A stretch of 64,000 nt of DNA. Source: DATBLY01 sp963705545 (GTDB taxonomy: Bacteria > Actinomycetota > UBA4738 > HRBIN12). The DNA lies in assembly GCA_963705545.1 (NCBI GenBank), contig CAVPJX010000001.1:744001-808000 (forward strand). The letters run 5' to 3'. A model generated the notes under the pieces. It had not been told where the DNA came from, made no database searches, and saw only the letters and a list, made by a program, of their open reading frames with translations. The translations under genes and the position numbers were made by a program. Of the stretch, positions 18,457-27,600 are shown one piece after another. Every line of letters starts with the position of its first letter. The first letter of the stretch is position 1.

Positions 18457-18855
18457 ATGTCGGAGCGAGGGTCGAGCGGCTGGGCCGGTTGGATCGTGTT
18501 CGCCGGCGTACTGATGATCGTGATGGGGATCTGGCAGGTGTTCTTGGCGCTCGCCGCGTTGTTCCGCGATTCGTTCTTCGTCGCGACCCCCGACTACCTG
18601 TTCAAGTTCGATGTGACCACGTGGGGATGGATCCACCTCATCATCGGGACCGTGGTTGCGCTGGCGGGGTTCTCCCTCTCCACCGGCGCCGTCTGGGCGA
18701 GGACCGTCGGTGTGCTGGTCGCAGCGGGCTCCGCCACGGCGAACTTCCTGTTCATCCCGTATCAACCCGTCTGGTCGATCACGCTCCTGACCGTGTGCGT
18801 GTTCGTGATCTACGCGCTGATCGTCCACGGGCGCGACGCGGCGGAGGGGTCCTGA
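18457..18855 (+). CDS. Four-helix membrane protein, DUF7144-like
   Basis: A 132-residue integral membrane protein with four predicted helices and a conserved WGWIHLIIGTV segment, as in the actinobacterial DUF7144 family of unknown function. The ATG follows a near-ideal AAGGAGGAGCGG ribosome site. Its stop lies about 60 nt upstream of the CYTH-domain gene that follows on the same strand, so the two may share a transcript. Function unknown. Confidence 0.85.
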   Translation: MSERGSSGWAGWIVFAGVLMIVMGIWQVFLALAALFRDSFFVATPDYLFKFDVTTWGWIHLIIGTVVALAGFSLSTGAVWARTVGVLVAAGSATANFLFIPYQPVWSITLLTVCVFVIYALIVHGRDAAEGS

Positions 18856-18914
18856 GCCCCCGGCCCCGCCCCGGCGCCCTCTCGGACGAAGACCTGACCC
18901 AGGTCCTCGCGCTG

Positions 18915-19640
18915 ATGAAGGGATCCGACACCGTGGAGCTGAAGATGACCGTGCCCGAGGCGGAACACCGGGCCACGATCCAGGCGTTCGACATGGACCC
19001 GCTCGACGCGCAGATCCGGCAGGTCTACTTCTTCGATACCCCCGACCTGGCCCTGCAGGCGGCCGGCGTCGCGGTCCGCGCACGACGGGTGCAAGGGAAG
19101 CGGGCCGACACGGTGGTGAAGCTCCGGCCGGTCGTCCCCGACGAGGTCCCCGAGGAGCTCAGGCGGTCGCCGACCTTCGGCGTCGAGGTCGACATGATGC
19201 CCGGTGGGTTCGTGTGCTCCGGCTCGCTCAAGGGGCTGTCGACGAACGAGGATGTCCGCGGCGCCGTCCGAGGTGAGGGCACGATCCGCAAGCTGTTCTC
19301 GAAGGAGCAGCGCGATCTCTACCGGGAGTGGGCCCCCGAAGGGCTCGGGCTGGACGACCTGGGCATCCTCGGACCCTTGTTCGTGCTGAAGGTGCGGTGG
19401 TTCCCGGAACAGCTGAACCGGAAGATGGTCGCGGAGCTCTGGTTCTACCCGGACGGGACCCGGATCCTGGAGCTGTCCACGAAGTGCCTGCCCGGTGAGG
19501 CATTCCAGGTGGCGGCCGAGGCGAGGGTGTTCCTGCGGGAACACGGGGTGTCCCCCGCGGGCACGCAACAGACGAAGACGAAGAAGGCGCTCACGTACTT
19601 CACGAAGGAGCTTCAGGCCGCGGCGGCCGCCGGCGGGTGA
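18915..19640 (+). CDS. CYTH-domain protein (triphosphate tunnel fold)
   Basis: CYTH proteins bind organic or inorganic triphosphates in a basic beta-barrel tunnel. The 241-residue product opens with TVELKMTV and continues with YFFDTPDLAL, VRARR and TVVKLRP, which fit the alternating charged strands of that barrel. The first acidic element is ELK rather than the usual ExExK, so the substrate is uncertain. ATG 18915 is the first standard start; an upstream in-frame segment (about 20 codons) has only CTG. The last 28 bases overlap the end of the convergent YihY gene. Confidence 0.78.
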   Translation: MKGSDTVELKMTVPEAEHRATIQAFDMDPLDAQIRQVYFFDTPDLALQAAGVAVRARRVQGKRADTVVKLRPVVPDEVPEELRRSPTFGVEVDMMPGGFVCSGSLKGLSTNEDVRGAVRGEGTIRKLFSKEQRDLYREWAPEGLGLDDLGILGPLFVLKVRWFPEQLNRKMVAELWFYPDGTRILELSTKCLPGEAFQVAAEARVFLREHGVSPAGTQQTKTKKALTYFTKELQAAAAAGG

Positions 19641-20602
19641 TGCGCGAACCAGCGTGAGGCGTTGAGGAACGTCGCGGCCACGATCACGCGCGAGGCGATG
19701 AAGAGCCACGCGAGGAACACGGTCGCGATCCCGAGCGAGCCATAGAGGTCGTCGACGCGCGCGAGCTTCCCGGCGAAGTAGACGGAGGTGACGAGTGCGA
19801 CCGCCCGTACGCTCGCGCCCATCACGACGGCGCCCGGGATCAGGGCCATCCACGGAACGCCCTCGGGCCGAGGCAGATAGACCGCTCCCGCCAGCCAGAT
19901 CCCCGAGAAGAGCCCGATCAGCGTGATCGACGCCAGGACGTCTGTCGCGAACGAACCGGAGTACAACGCCCCCCCCAGCAGCTGCGATCCGAACAGGAGC
20001 GTGGCGAACCCGACGAAGAACGCCGATCCCTTCCAGGTGCCCTTCGCCCGCTGGATCGGCAGGTCCCATGCCGCGGTGTTGATGACCCCGAGGGCGCGCA
20101 CGAGCCCACGCCCGGTCCACAACGTCAGCGCGGCCCCGAGCAGCAGGAGGAAGACCCTCCCCCGACCCGAGTCCTCCACGGCCTGTGCCACCATCGCCAC
20201 CAGTGCCGAGGACAGGCCAGCGCTCTTGGCGAGTTGGTCGGGTGGCTGATCGCTGTAGCTCGACGCGTACCCGAGGATCCCGACGATCAGGAGGGCGTAC
20301 GGGAGCAGCCAGAGGAACAGCTTGAACGCGAGGCCACCGGCCAGCATCCCGCCGAACCGTCGCCTGTCCTTGTCATACGCATCCAGGACCCACCGGACGG
20401 TGGGGTAGCGCCCCGAGGCGGTCTCGACGCCCGACGCCGCCTGGCGACGGAGCCCGTCCGCGCGCCCCCGGAGCTCCTCGGCACGTCGCCGGACCCCACG
20501 GCTCGGATCACCGTCCGTGTTCCGGTCGTCCGGCGCTCCCTGAGACGCGGTGGTGCCACTCGATCTGTCGAGTGGAGGCTCTTCAGGAGGCGGCTCGCTC
20601 AC
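19613..20602 (-). CDS. YihY/BrkB-family inner membrane protein
   Basis: A 329-residue membrane protein of the YihY/virulence factor BrkB family, function not settled. A charged N-terminal region (about 1-60) precedes six predicted membrane helices, with the family pattern DAYDKDRRRFGGMLAGGLAF before helix 1, GRGLVRALGVINTAW-like text in the middle and YGSLGIATVFLAWLF near the end. The C-terminus ends in HHPPAAAAA. The GTG overlaps the stop of the upstream membrane protein gene (GTGA), so they are coupled. Confidence 0.88.
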   Translation of the reverse strand: MSEPPPEEPPLDRSSGTTASQGAPDDRNTDGDPSRGVRRRAEELRGRADGLRRQAASGVETASGRYPTVRWVLDAYDKDRRRFGGMLAGGLAFKLFLWLLPYALLIVGILGYASSYSDQPPDQLAKSAGLSSALVAMVAQAVEDSGRGRVFLLLLGAALTLWTGRGLVRALGVINTAAWDLPIQRAKGTWKGSAFFVGFATLLFGSQLLGGALYSGSFATDVLASITLIGLFSGIWLAGAVYLPRPEGVPWMALIPGAVVMGASVRAVALVTSVYFAGKLARVDDLYGSLGIATVFLAWLFIASRVIVAATFLNASRWFAHHPPAAAAA

Positions 20603-21969
20603 GGGAGCGGCTGGGTCTCCGCCGGCCCCCCGACCCCGCGCGCGACCTGGTACACGACCAGCTCGTAGATGGCGACGACGGCGACCAGCGCGAGCAGCCA
20701 CCCGAACGACAGGTCGATCAGCATCACCAGCAGGACCAGCACCGCGGCGCCGGCGATCATCAGCGCATCGCGGTGTGCTCCGATGAACGTCGCGGCCGCG
20801 GACGGCGTCTCTCCTCCCCCGGCGACCGCCCCGGACAGCGCCGGGACGAGCCCGGCGGCCCACCCGCGGAGCGACCGCGCCCACGGGTACGGACCCGTCA
20901 GGAGCGCGGCGGCGATCGTCACCAACAGGATGACGAGCATCCATCCGGTGTAGCGACGGAGGCTCGCCAGCAACGTGTTCACGAGGACCCCGACGGCGGG
21001 ATGCTCGTCGCCGCCTGCCTGCGCGATCACGCGGTCGCCCAGGCGCAGCGCCAACCTCCGCTCGATCACCAACACGACGGTGGCCGCGACCGCGAGCTGC
21101 AGGATGGTCCGTCGCTTGGTCGGCGAGATCCAGATCGCCCCGATCAGGAACACGAGTAGGAGCAGGGCCAGCAGGAGGACTCCTCGTTCGAAGAGGCGCA
21201 CGCCGTCCTGGACCGCCTGCAGCTCGTTCGAGTCGTACACGGGGATCTGCCCGATGTCATCGGGCAGATCGCGGCCGAGCGCGGTTTCGAGCGCCGAGAC
21301 GGCCTGCTGAGGGATCATGTCGGCGGTGATCGTCGGCAGCGTCACGTCGCGCCCGACCAGGTCCGTGGCGAGCGCCTGGATCTGCACGAGCGCCAGGTTC
21401 ACCAGCGGCAAGAGGTTCAGCATCACCTTGCCGTCCTGGATCGAGATCGTCGAGTCGGCGTTCCCATCGAGGACGGCCATGAGCTGCGCATGGACGAAGC
21501 GGTTCGCCGCGACCCAGAAGGTCTGGAACGCCTCCGACGCGAACACCTTCTGGACCTGGTCCTCGACGAAGTTCTGCAACGAGTTCGTGAGCGGCCCGGC
21601 CAGGAAGGACGCGCGGTCCGGGAGCGCCTCGGCGATCACCGGCTGCACGTCGAGCGCCTCGAACACGGACTCCGTGACCCGGGTCGCGAGGGCCTGCTGG
21701 ACCGCCGGATCTGCGGCGAGCGGGGCGACCGTGGCCACGTATCGGTCGGTATTCAAGGCGGTCCGCCGTCCCCAGGCGGCGGGCACGACGAGGGCGAACG
21801 ACAGGACGGTCAGCACCACGAGGATCGTCGCCACGATCCGGCGCGTGCGGAACTTCCGGGCAGGTCGGTCCTTCAGCCGTTCGACCTCGCTCGCCAGCCG
21901 ATCGCGTTCGGCGGCGAGCCGGGCGACCTCCTCCGCGGACTGCTCGGGCTCGTTCCCTGTCTCCGTCAT
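20599..21969 (-). CDS. Large actinobacterial membrane protein of unknown function
   Basis: No named family recognised. The 456-residue protein has a short N-terminal coiled coil (about residues 10-35), a membrane helix (about 45-66), a long outside domain of about 200 residues with helical, alanine-rich text, and then four to five closely spaced helices in the C-terminal half. Similar layouts are common in Actinomycetota. TATGGT ends 7 nt before the ATG, so the transcript is probably leaderless. It is coupled to the YihY gene downstream. Confidence 0.8.
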   Translation of the reverse strand: MTETGNEPEQSAEEVARLAAERDRLASEVERLKDRPARKFRTRRIVATILVVLTVLSFALVVPAAWGRRTALNTDRYVATVAPLAADPAVQQALATRVTESVFEALDVQPVIAEALPDRASFLAGPLTNSLQNFVEDQVQKVFASEAFQTFWVAANRFVHAQLMAVLDGNADSTISIQDGKVMLNLLPLVNLALVQIQALATDLVGRDVTLPTITADMIPQQAVSALETALGRDLPDDIGQIPVYDSNELQAVQDGVRLFERGVLLLALLLLVFLIGAIWISPTKRRTILQLAVAATVVLVIERRLALRLGDRVIAQAGGDEHPAVGVLVNTLLASLRRYTGWMLVILLVTIAAALLTGPYPWARSLRGWAAGLVPALSGAVAGGGETPSAAATFIGAHRDALMIAGAAVLVLLVMLIDLSFGWLLALVAVVAIYELVVYQVARGVGGPAETQPLP

Positions 21970-21975
21970 GACCGG

Positions 21976-21981
21976 ACCATA
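21976..21981 (-). promoter_or_regulatory. Leaderless -10 box upstream of 21969
   Basis: TATGGT on the minus strand, six bases, then ATG at 21969. It fits the TANNNT-N6-start pattern. No -35 seen. Confidence 0.45.
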
Positions 21982-22033
21982 CGTCGTGCCGGGGGCGCCT
22001 GCATCGCGGCGGACCGATCCCGGGTCACGACGA

Positions 22034-22786
22034 TCACTGGCTCCCCCGCAGCAGCGCGAGCAGCCTCAGGATCTCGAGGTAGAGCCACACGAGCGTCGAG
22101 AGCAGGCCGAAGGCCGCGAGCCACTCCATCTGCTTCGGGGCGCCCGCGGCCGTCCCTCCGCGGATCACCTCGAAGTCGATGAACAGGTTCAGCGCGGCCA
22201 CCAGGCAGATCGCGACGCTGATCCCGATCCCGAGCGGCGTCGGCTGCGAGAGGAACCGCAGCTCCACTCCGAACAGGTCCAAGAGCCACGCCACCAGGTA
22301 CAGGATCAGGATCCCGAAGGTGGCGCCGATCACCATGGCGGCGAAGCGACCGGTGACCTTAACGACCCCCGTCCCGAAGAGCAGGAGACAGGCGAGGAAC
22401 ACGCAGAGCGACGCGAACACCGCCTGTCCGACGATCCCGTCGTAGAACGTCTCGTAGACGCGCGAGATCGCGCCCATCCACGATCCCATCAGGGCCGCAT
22501 ACACGAGCCCCAGCACAGGAGCGATCCGCGGGTTCGAGACGGCGGCGAAGGTGAGGGCGATCAGCAGGATGTAGCCGACCAGGAAGAGCATCCCCGACGT
22601 GGTCGAGAACACGCTGCCGGCGTTGCGCCATCCCACGACGGCGAACCCGATCGTGAGGATCAGCAGGAACACGGCTTTGAAGGCCGTGCCGCCGACCGAC
22701 ATCGTCCGAGTGACCGGCGTCCCGCCGGTGACCTTGTCGACCGTGGCCGGCGTGAAGGTGCGTTCGTTCAGGACCTGCGTAGACAC
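22034..22786 (-). CDS. Bax inhibitor-1/YccA-family membrane protein
   Basis: A 250-residue polytopic protein with seven predicted helices and a short hydrophilic N-terminus that contains TMSVGGTAFK. The segments NPRIAPVLGLVYAALMGSWMG and DFEVIRGG are typical of the bacterial Bax inhibitor-1-like family, whose members are ion-leak or membrane-stress proteins. The start is GTG with GGGGAGG four bases upstream. It has no close partner: 65 nt separate it from the next minus-strand gene downstream and 68 nt from HdeD upstream. Confidence 0.9.
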   Translation of the reverse strand: MSTQVLNERTFTPATVDKVTGGTPVTRTMSVGGTAFKAVFLLILTIGFAVVGWRNAGSVFSTTSGMLFLVGYILLIALTFAAVSNPRIAPVLGLVYAALMGSWMGAISRVYETFYDGIVGQAVFASLCVFLACLLLFGTGVVKVTGRFAAMVIGATFGILILYLVAWLLDLFGVELRFLSQPTPLGIGISVAICLVAALNLFIDFEVIRGGTAAGAPKQMEWLAAFGLLSTLVWLYLEILRLLALLRGSQ

Positions 22787-22854
22787 GAGCCTCCCCTTAT
22801 CTCGGATCGGGGAGGACGACAGAGAGCTTCGGCTCGTCGACCGCCCCGTCGGAA

Positions 22855-23424
22855 CTATGCGGCCGCGGGATCCCTGTTCACCGAGCGAAGCTCGAACGCC
22901 GTGACGATCTCACCGACCCCACGGAAGAGCGCTGCGAACCCGACCCAGATCAGGATGATCGCGGCGCGCGGCGCGAAGTACTGCTGCGACACCCAGAAAG
23001 CCAACAGCACCTCGAGGATCCCGATCACGAGCCCGAGCCACCAGATGTCGTTGATCTCGCGCGTCATCACGGCCGTGACGATGTCGAACGTGCCCTTGAG
23101 GACCAGCAGGAACCCGAGGATCGCAGCCAGCTCCCAGAAGGCGTCGATCGGGTGGATGAATGCCCAGATCCCTCCGATCACGAACAGCACGCCGAGGATC
23201 GCGTGGAACCACTTCCACCCCAGCCCCGGCATCGCCATCATCAGGAACTCATTCATCCCCGCCATCAGCAGGATCACACCGAGCAGCACGCCGACCGCCG
23301 CGATCGACGTGAGGTTGAAGCGCAGGACGATCAGCGCGACCAGCAGCCACAGGATCCCGGTGACGAGGAAGAGCCACCAGACCCCCGCCAGCGACCTCGC
23401 GGCCGCCCGCTCACCACCCTCCAT
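22855..23424 (-). CDS. HdeD-family membrane protein
   Basis: The 189-residue protein has six predicted membrane helices arranged as three hairpins with the repeated pattern GVLLGVILLMAGMNEF, ILGVLFVIGGIWAF and ILGFLLVLKGTFDI, as in E. coli HdeD, an acid-resistance membrane protein. A GGGAGG ribosome site precedes the ATG, and a TAGCAT box at 23456-23461 fits a leader of about 25 nt. A direct role in acid resistance is inference; many actinobacterial members are uncharacterised. Confidence 0.88.
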   Translation of the reverse strand: MEGGERAAARSLAGVWWLFLVTGILWLLVALIVLRFNLTSIAAVGVLLGVILLMAGMNEFLMMAMPGLGWKWFHAILGVLFVIGGIWAFIHPIDAFWELAAILGFLLVLKGTFDIVTAVMTREINDIWWLGLVIGILEVLLAFWVSQQYFAPRAAIILIWVGFAALFRGVGEIVTAFELRSVNRDPAAA

Positions 23425-23455
23425 ACGATGGACCTCCCTCTCGAGCGATGTGCGG

Positions 23456-23461
23456 ATGCTA
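23456..23461 (-). promoter_or_regulatory. Predicted -10 box of the HdeD gene
   Basis: TAGCAT on the minus strand about 32 nt before the ATG, leaving a short leader with a GGGAGG ribosome site. It is a leadered counterpart to the leaderless boxes listed elsewhere. Confidence 0.4.
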
Positions 23462-23613
23462 CCGGCTCGTCACGCCGGCGAGCCAGGCGAGGTGGTCGGC
23501 GAGCCCTCGGTCCTCGGCGCCGGGGCGCCGCGGACGTATCGTGCGATGACGTCGCCGACGGACGAAGGATGAGCCGGTGGGTGGGCTGCGGAGATGACCT
23601 GCGAGGGAGCGCG

Positions 23614-24336
23614 ATGACCGAGGCGTTCGCATGGGGGGCGGCCGGAGCCTCGGCCTTGCTGGTCGGCGCGCTGATCGCGTACGCGATCGGGCCGAGCCCG
23701 CGGGTGATCGCGATCGTCATGGCCCTCGGCACCGGCGTGCTGATCGGAGCGGTCGCGTTCGAGCTCGTCGACGAAGCGCTCGAGACGAGCGACGTGTGGC
23801 CGGTGGCCGCGCTGGTCCTCGTCGGAGCGGCGGTCTTCACGGTCGGCGATTGGATCATCGACCGTCGCGGCGGAGCCGCACGCAAGGACTTCTCGGGGGC
23901 GCAGGCGGAAGGTTCGCCGCTCGCGATCGTCCTGGGGTCGGTGCTCGACGGGATCCCCGAGTCCTTCGTGCTCGGCCTGACCGTGCTGCAGGGCGCGGTG
24001 AGCGTGTCGTTGTTCGCCGGGATCGTGCTCTCGAACCTCCCGGAGGGGATGTCGTCGTCGAGCGGTCTGAGGATCGCCGGCTGGTCCCGGGGCCGGGTCG
24101 TCCGGATGTGGCTCCTCGTGATCGCCGTGTCCGCCGTGAGCGCCGCGGCCGGCTACCTGTTGCTCGATCCTCACGGCGGGAACGCCGCTCCCCTGGCGCA
24201 GGCGTTCGCCGCCGGCGCGCTGCTCGCGATGCTCGCCGACACGCTGCTCCCCGAGGCCTACGCGGTCGAGGGGATCCTGACGGGCGGCCTGGTCGTCGCC
24301 GGCTTCGCCGCATCGATCGCGCTGTCGGCGCTCTGA
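23614..24336 (+). CDS. ZIP-family metal transporter
   Basis: A 240-residue membrane protein of the ZIP family, which moves zinc, iron or manganese into the cytoplasm. Eight helices are predicted. The metal-site helices are visible as LDGIPESFVLGL (helix 4, the HNxPEG-type site with D for H) and NLPEGMSSSSGL (helix 5). A GGGAG ribosome site precedes the ATG. The metal cannot be assigned from sequence. It faces the zinc metallopeptidase gene tail to tail with an 18-nt gap. Confidence 0.87.
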   Translation: MTEAFAWGAAGASALLVGALIAYAIGPSPRVIAIVMALGTGVLIGAVAFELVDEALETSDVWPVAALVLVGAAVFTVGDWIIDRRGGAARKDFSGAQAEGSPLAIVLGSVLDGIPESFVLGLTVLQGAVSVSLFAGIVLSNLPEGMSSSSGLRIAGWSRGRVVRMWLLVIAVSAVSAAAGYLLLDPHGGNAAPLAQAFAAGALLAMLADTLLPEAYAVEGILTGGLVVAGFAASIALSAL

Positions 24337-24354
24337 CCTCGCGGCGACGCGTGC

Positions 24355-25315
24355 CTAGAGCTCGTCGTACGGGATCGAGAAGGTGTCGCATGCGTCGGGG
24401 TTCCCGACCTGGATCCCGGTCCTGAGCCACGCGGCGCGCTGCTCCGAGGTCCCATGCGTGAAGCTCTCGGGGTCGATCCGTCCGTTCACCGACGCCTGGA
24501 TCCGGTCGTCCCCGATCGCCGACGCCGCGTTCAGCCCCTCCTCGACGTCGCCCGGCTCGAGGATGCCCGCCGCCTGCGCCGATCGCCCCCACACCCCGGC
24601 GAAGCAGTCCGCCTGGAGCTCGAGCCGAACCGAGAGCTCGTTCGCGAGCGATGGATCGTCGCGGGACTGCTGCTGGACCCGGCCGTTGATCCCGAGCAGC
24701 GTCTGCACGTGGTGCGCGATCTCGTGCGCGACCACGTAGGCCTCGGCGAAGTCGCCGGAGGCGCCGAACCGCCGCTCGAGCTCCTCGAAGAAGGATGCGT
24801 CGAGGTAGACGAGGCGATCGGCGGGACAGTAGAAGGGGCCGGTCGCCGCCGACGCCTGGCCACACGCGGACGACGTGGTTCCGGTGAAGAGAACCACCTT
24901 CGTGGGCTCGTACGCCTTCCCGGCACGCGTGAAGACGTCGTCCCAGACGAACTGCACGTCGTCCGCGACGGCGTCCACGAACGCCCCCGTCGGGTCGGTC
25001 GGGTCGACGCCGGGCCCCGTCGGCGCGGGTTCCGCCGGCCCCGCGTCGGCGAACCCGTCCAGCGAACCACCGAGGATGTCGCCCAGGCCGCCGCTCGCCA
25101 GGCAGCGGGGCAGGATCAGGACGGCCAGCACGATCAGCAGGACCGCGCCGATCCCGACCGCCGCCCTTGCCGACCGGGAACCCTCCGCCGCCGGTCGGGA
25201 ACCCCCCGCCCCCACCTGATGGGAACCCGGGGAACCCCATGCCGGCGCCGCCCGAGGACCTCCCGCGCCGATCCACGATGCCGCCCCGCCGGCGCCGCAG
25301 CCGCTTCAGCTTCAC
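24355..25315 (-). CDS. Neutral zinc metallopeptidase (YpfJ-like), one-base shift near N-terminus
   Basis: Membrane-anchored metallopeptidase of unknown target. Most of it reads in one frame (24355-25215): a membrane helix (VGIGAVLLIVLAVLIL), a linker, then the catalytic HEIAH motif in VVAHEIAHHVQ and a long conserved C-terminal domain with SYDSFTH-like text (ESFTHGTSEQR). The family N-terminus (VKLKRLRRRRGGIVDRRGR, then FPxGGGG glycine repeats) is in another frame from GTG 25315. Deleting one G at 25164-25166 joins AAVGIGAV to FPVGK. The shift is probably a sequencing error. Confidence 0.83.
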
Positions 25316-25372
25316 CGTTCGAGTCTCGCACGGGGCCGCCATCGCGGTTCGTCAAGGACCGGCCCGACCACC

Positions 25373-25378
25373 TATAGT
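25373..25378 (+). promoter_or_regulatory. Predicted -10 box of the SHOCT/GlsB genes
   Basis: TATAGT lies 31 nt before the GTG at 25409. The implied leader of about 25 nt contains GAGGGAGG, eight bases before the start. The gap separates divergent genes, so the placement is natural. No good -35 is visible. Confidence 0.5.
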
Positions 25379-25408
25379 CGTTGCGACCGAACGAGGGAGG
25401 GTGTTCAC

Positions 25409-25786
25409 GTGCTTGCGGAATGGAACTTGGGCGACGCCTTGTGGGCGATGCTCGTCTTCTTCTTCTGGTTCATGGCGATCTGGATCTTCATCTCGATCTT
25501 CGCCGACATCTTCCGGCGCAACGACCTGTCGGGATGGGCGAAGGCCGGGTGGATCTTCCTGATCTTCATCGTGCCGTTCCTGGGAGCGCTGATCTACGTG
25601 ATCGCGCGGCCGAAGATGACCGAGCAGGACAAGCAGATGATCGAGCAGGCCCAGGAGGCGCAGCGGCGCGTCAGCGGCTACTCGGCCGCCGACGAGGTCG
25701 CGAAGCTCGCGAAGCTCCGCGACGAGGGCAAGATCACCGCCGAGGAGTACGAGGACATGAAGCGCAAGGCGATGATGTCGGTCTGA
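25409..25786 (+). CDS. PLDc_N / SHOCT-domain membrane protein
   Basis: A 125-residue protein with two membrane helices (about residues 8-28 and 45-62) in the arrangement of phospholipase D N-terminal-like membrane domains, followed by a short helical stretch and a C-terminal SHOCT motif (EVAKLAKLRDEGKITAEEYEDMKRK). SHOCT domains often mediate oligomerisation. GTG start with GGGAGG eight bases upstream. It is followed 28 nt later by the GlsB-like gene. Confidence 0.88.
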   Translation: MLAEWNLGDALWAMLVFFFWFMAIWIFISIFADIFRRNDLSGWAKAGWIFLIFIVPFLGALIYVIARPKMTEQDKQMIEQAQEAQRRVSGYSAADEVAKLAKLRDEGKITAEEYEDMKRKAMMSV

Positions 25787-25814
25787 GCGCTTCTTTCGAC
25801 GCCGGGGTGACGAC

Positions 25815-26078
25815 GTGCTGATCCTCGGCATCATCGTGTTCGGCATGGGGATCGGCTGGCTCGCCCAGCTGATCCTCGGCCGGACGCGCCCGGGACGCCG
25901 CAACTGGGGTCAGGCGCTCGCCGCCGGACTGATCGGATCGTTCGTCGGCGGCCTGCTGGTGAGCTTGATCGCCGGCGACGGGATCGAGCTCCGCGCGAGC
26001 GGCATCGTCGGCTCGATCGTCGGTGCGGTGATCGTCCTGGTGATCTGGGACGCGATCGCCGGGCGCAGCCGCACCTGA
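25815..26078 (+). CDS. GlsB/YeaQ/YmgE-family stress membrane protein
   Basis: The 87-residue protein has three hydrophobic segments with the family pattern GIGWLAQLILGR and GLIGSFVGGLLV and the glycine-rich GIVGSIVGAVIVL. Family members are induced by stress in many bacteria. GTG start. It lies close to the SHOCT gene and just upstream of the frameshifted PAP2 gene. Confidence 0.9.
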   Translation: MLILGIIVFGMGIGWLAQLILGRTRPGRRNWGQALAAGLIGSFVGGLLVSLIAGDGIELRASGIVGSIVGAVIVLVIWDAIAGRSRT

Positions 26079-26088
26079 GGCTCGACCG

Positions 26089-26655
26089 ATGAGCGCCGCC
26101 GGCGGACGGCTCGCGTCGTCGTCGGCAAGGCCCTGATCGTCGGCAGCTGGCTCGCGGCTCGCGGGACCGGTCGATCGCCGCCCGGCGAGGAGCGCGTCTT
26201 CCGCGCGATCAACGGGCGAGCGACCGATCCGGATGCCGGTCCGCGCCGTGATGCAGGCGGGCACCTTCGCGACGGTCCCGGTCGCGGCCGGCGTCGCGCT
26301 GCTGGCCGGACGACGCCGGTTCGCGGGTCGATTGCTGCTCGGCGGGACGGCGGCCTGGCTGGGCGCGAAGGCGTTGAAGCCGCTCGGCGGCCGAGAGCGG
26401 CCGGCCGGCGTGGTCGAAGGCGTGCGCATCCGCGAGGGCATCGAGGGCGACCTCGGGTGGGTCTCGGGCCACGCCGCGGTCGCCACGACCCTCGCCATGA
26501 TCGCGGCCGAGGAGCTCCCGGCCTGGTCCGGTCCGATCCTGGCCGGCGTGGTGGCCGCCACGGGGTTCGGCCGGATCTACGTGGGCGCGCACCTGCCGCA
26601 CGACGTGGTCGGGGGCGTGGGACTCGGCATGGTGATCTCCGCGCTCGTCGCCTAG
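26089..26655 (+). pseudogene. PAP2-superfamily phosphatase, frame broken
   Basis: Lipid or polyprenyl phosphate phosphatase of the PAP2 superfamily. The C-terminal three quarters read from 26233 and carry the motif series KPLGGRERP (K-x6-RP), VSGHAAV (P changed to V) and GRIYVGAHLPHD (SR changed to GR). The upstream ERVFRAINGRATDP segment is in another frame; removing one G near 26231 joins it. The ATG at 26089 is in a third frame, so a second indel is needed. Errors in the sequence are the likeliest cause; a truly decayed gene remains possible. Confidence 0.7.
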
Positions 26656-26668
26656 TGGCGGCGCGCGA

Positions 26669-27548
26669 CTAGAAGGGTGTCGGGATGTACCGCAAGGGGA
26701 GCTTCGGCTCCACGTAGCCCTCGGCGTCCTGCCGCTCGGGCAGCGTGATGTCGCGGGGCTCGAGCGGTTCGTACGGGATCTGACTCAGCAGGTGGGTGAT
26801 GATGTTCAGCCGACCCCGCTTCTTGTCGTCGGTGTGCGCGACGTACCAGGGCGCCCACGCCGTATCGGTCGCGGCGAACATCGCGTCCCGCGCGCGCGAG
26901 TAGTCGAACCAGCGGCTGTAGGACTTCAGGTCCATGTCCGACAGCTTCCAGATCTTCCTCGGGTCGTTGATGCGGCTCTCCAAACGCCGGGTCTGCTCGT
27001 CGGGGCCGACCTCCAGCCAGTACTTGAGGAGCAGGATCCCCGACTCGACCATCGCCTTCTCGACCTCCGGCACCTGTTCCAGGAACCGCTCGGACTGCTC
27101 CGGGGTGCAGAAGCCCATCACGGGTTCGACGCCCGCGCGGTTGTACCAGCTGCGGTCGAAGATCATCACCTCTCCGGCCGCTGGGAAGTGTGGGATGTAG
27201 CGCTGGACGTACATCTGCGACCGCTCGCGCTCGGTCGGGGCGGATAGGGCGACGACATGGAACACGCGGGGGCTCACCCGTTCGGTGATCCGCTTGATCG
27301 TGCCGCCCTTGCCGGCCGTGTCGCGCCCCTCGAAGACGACGCAGATCTTGGCGCCCGACGCCCTGACCCACTCCTGCATCGCGACGAGCTCGCCGTGCAG
27401 ACGACGCATCTCGCGCTCGTACTCCTTGCGTCCCATCTTGGAGGGCGAGCCGGCCTCCGGCCTGCTCCTGCACCGGTGTCGCGGCCGGCGTCACCACCGG
27501 GTCGCGCTGAAGCGTGCGCTTCTTCGACTTCTTCTTCTTCTTGCCCAT
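26669..27548 (-). CDS. ppk2: Polyphosphate kinase 2 (PPK2 family), N-terminus shifted
   Basis: Uses polyphosphate to phosphorylate nucleoside mono- or diphosphates. The main frame starts at about 27436 and carries the Walker A loop FEGRDTAGKGG, MIFDRSWYNRAGVE and the family sequence EQSERFLEQVPEVEK. The natural N-terminus MGKKKKKSKKRT is in the next frame from ATG 27548; removing one G from the GGAGGCCGGC stretch at about 27450-27460 would fuse the two through AGSPSKMGRKEY. The lysine-rich N-terminus is common in this family. Class and donor preference cannot be told. Confidence 0.9.
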
Positions 27549-27600
27549 GTCGCTCAACTCCGATCGTGATGTCGAGAACCGTCCGGCGCACCCGGCACGG

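Noticed and set aside
26652..27557. Long ORF in another frame covering PPK2
   Set aside because: Only its first 20-30 residues (lysine-rich start) look real; the rest is the shadow of the PPK2 frame after the one-base shift.
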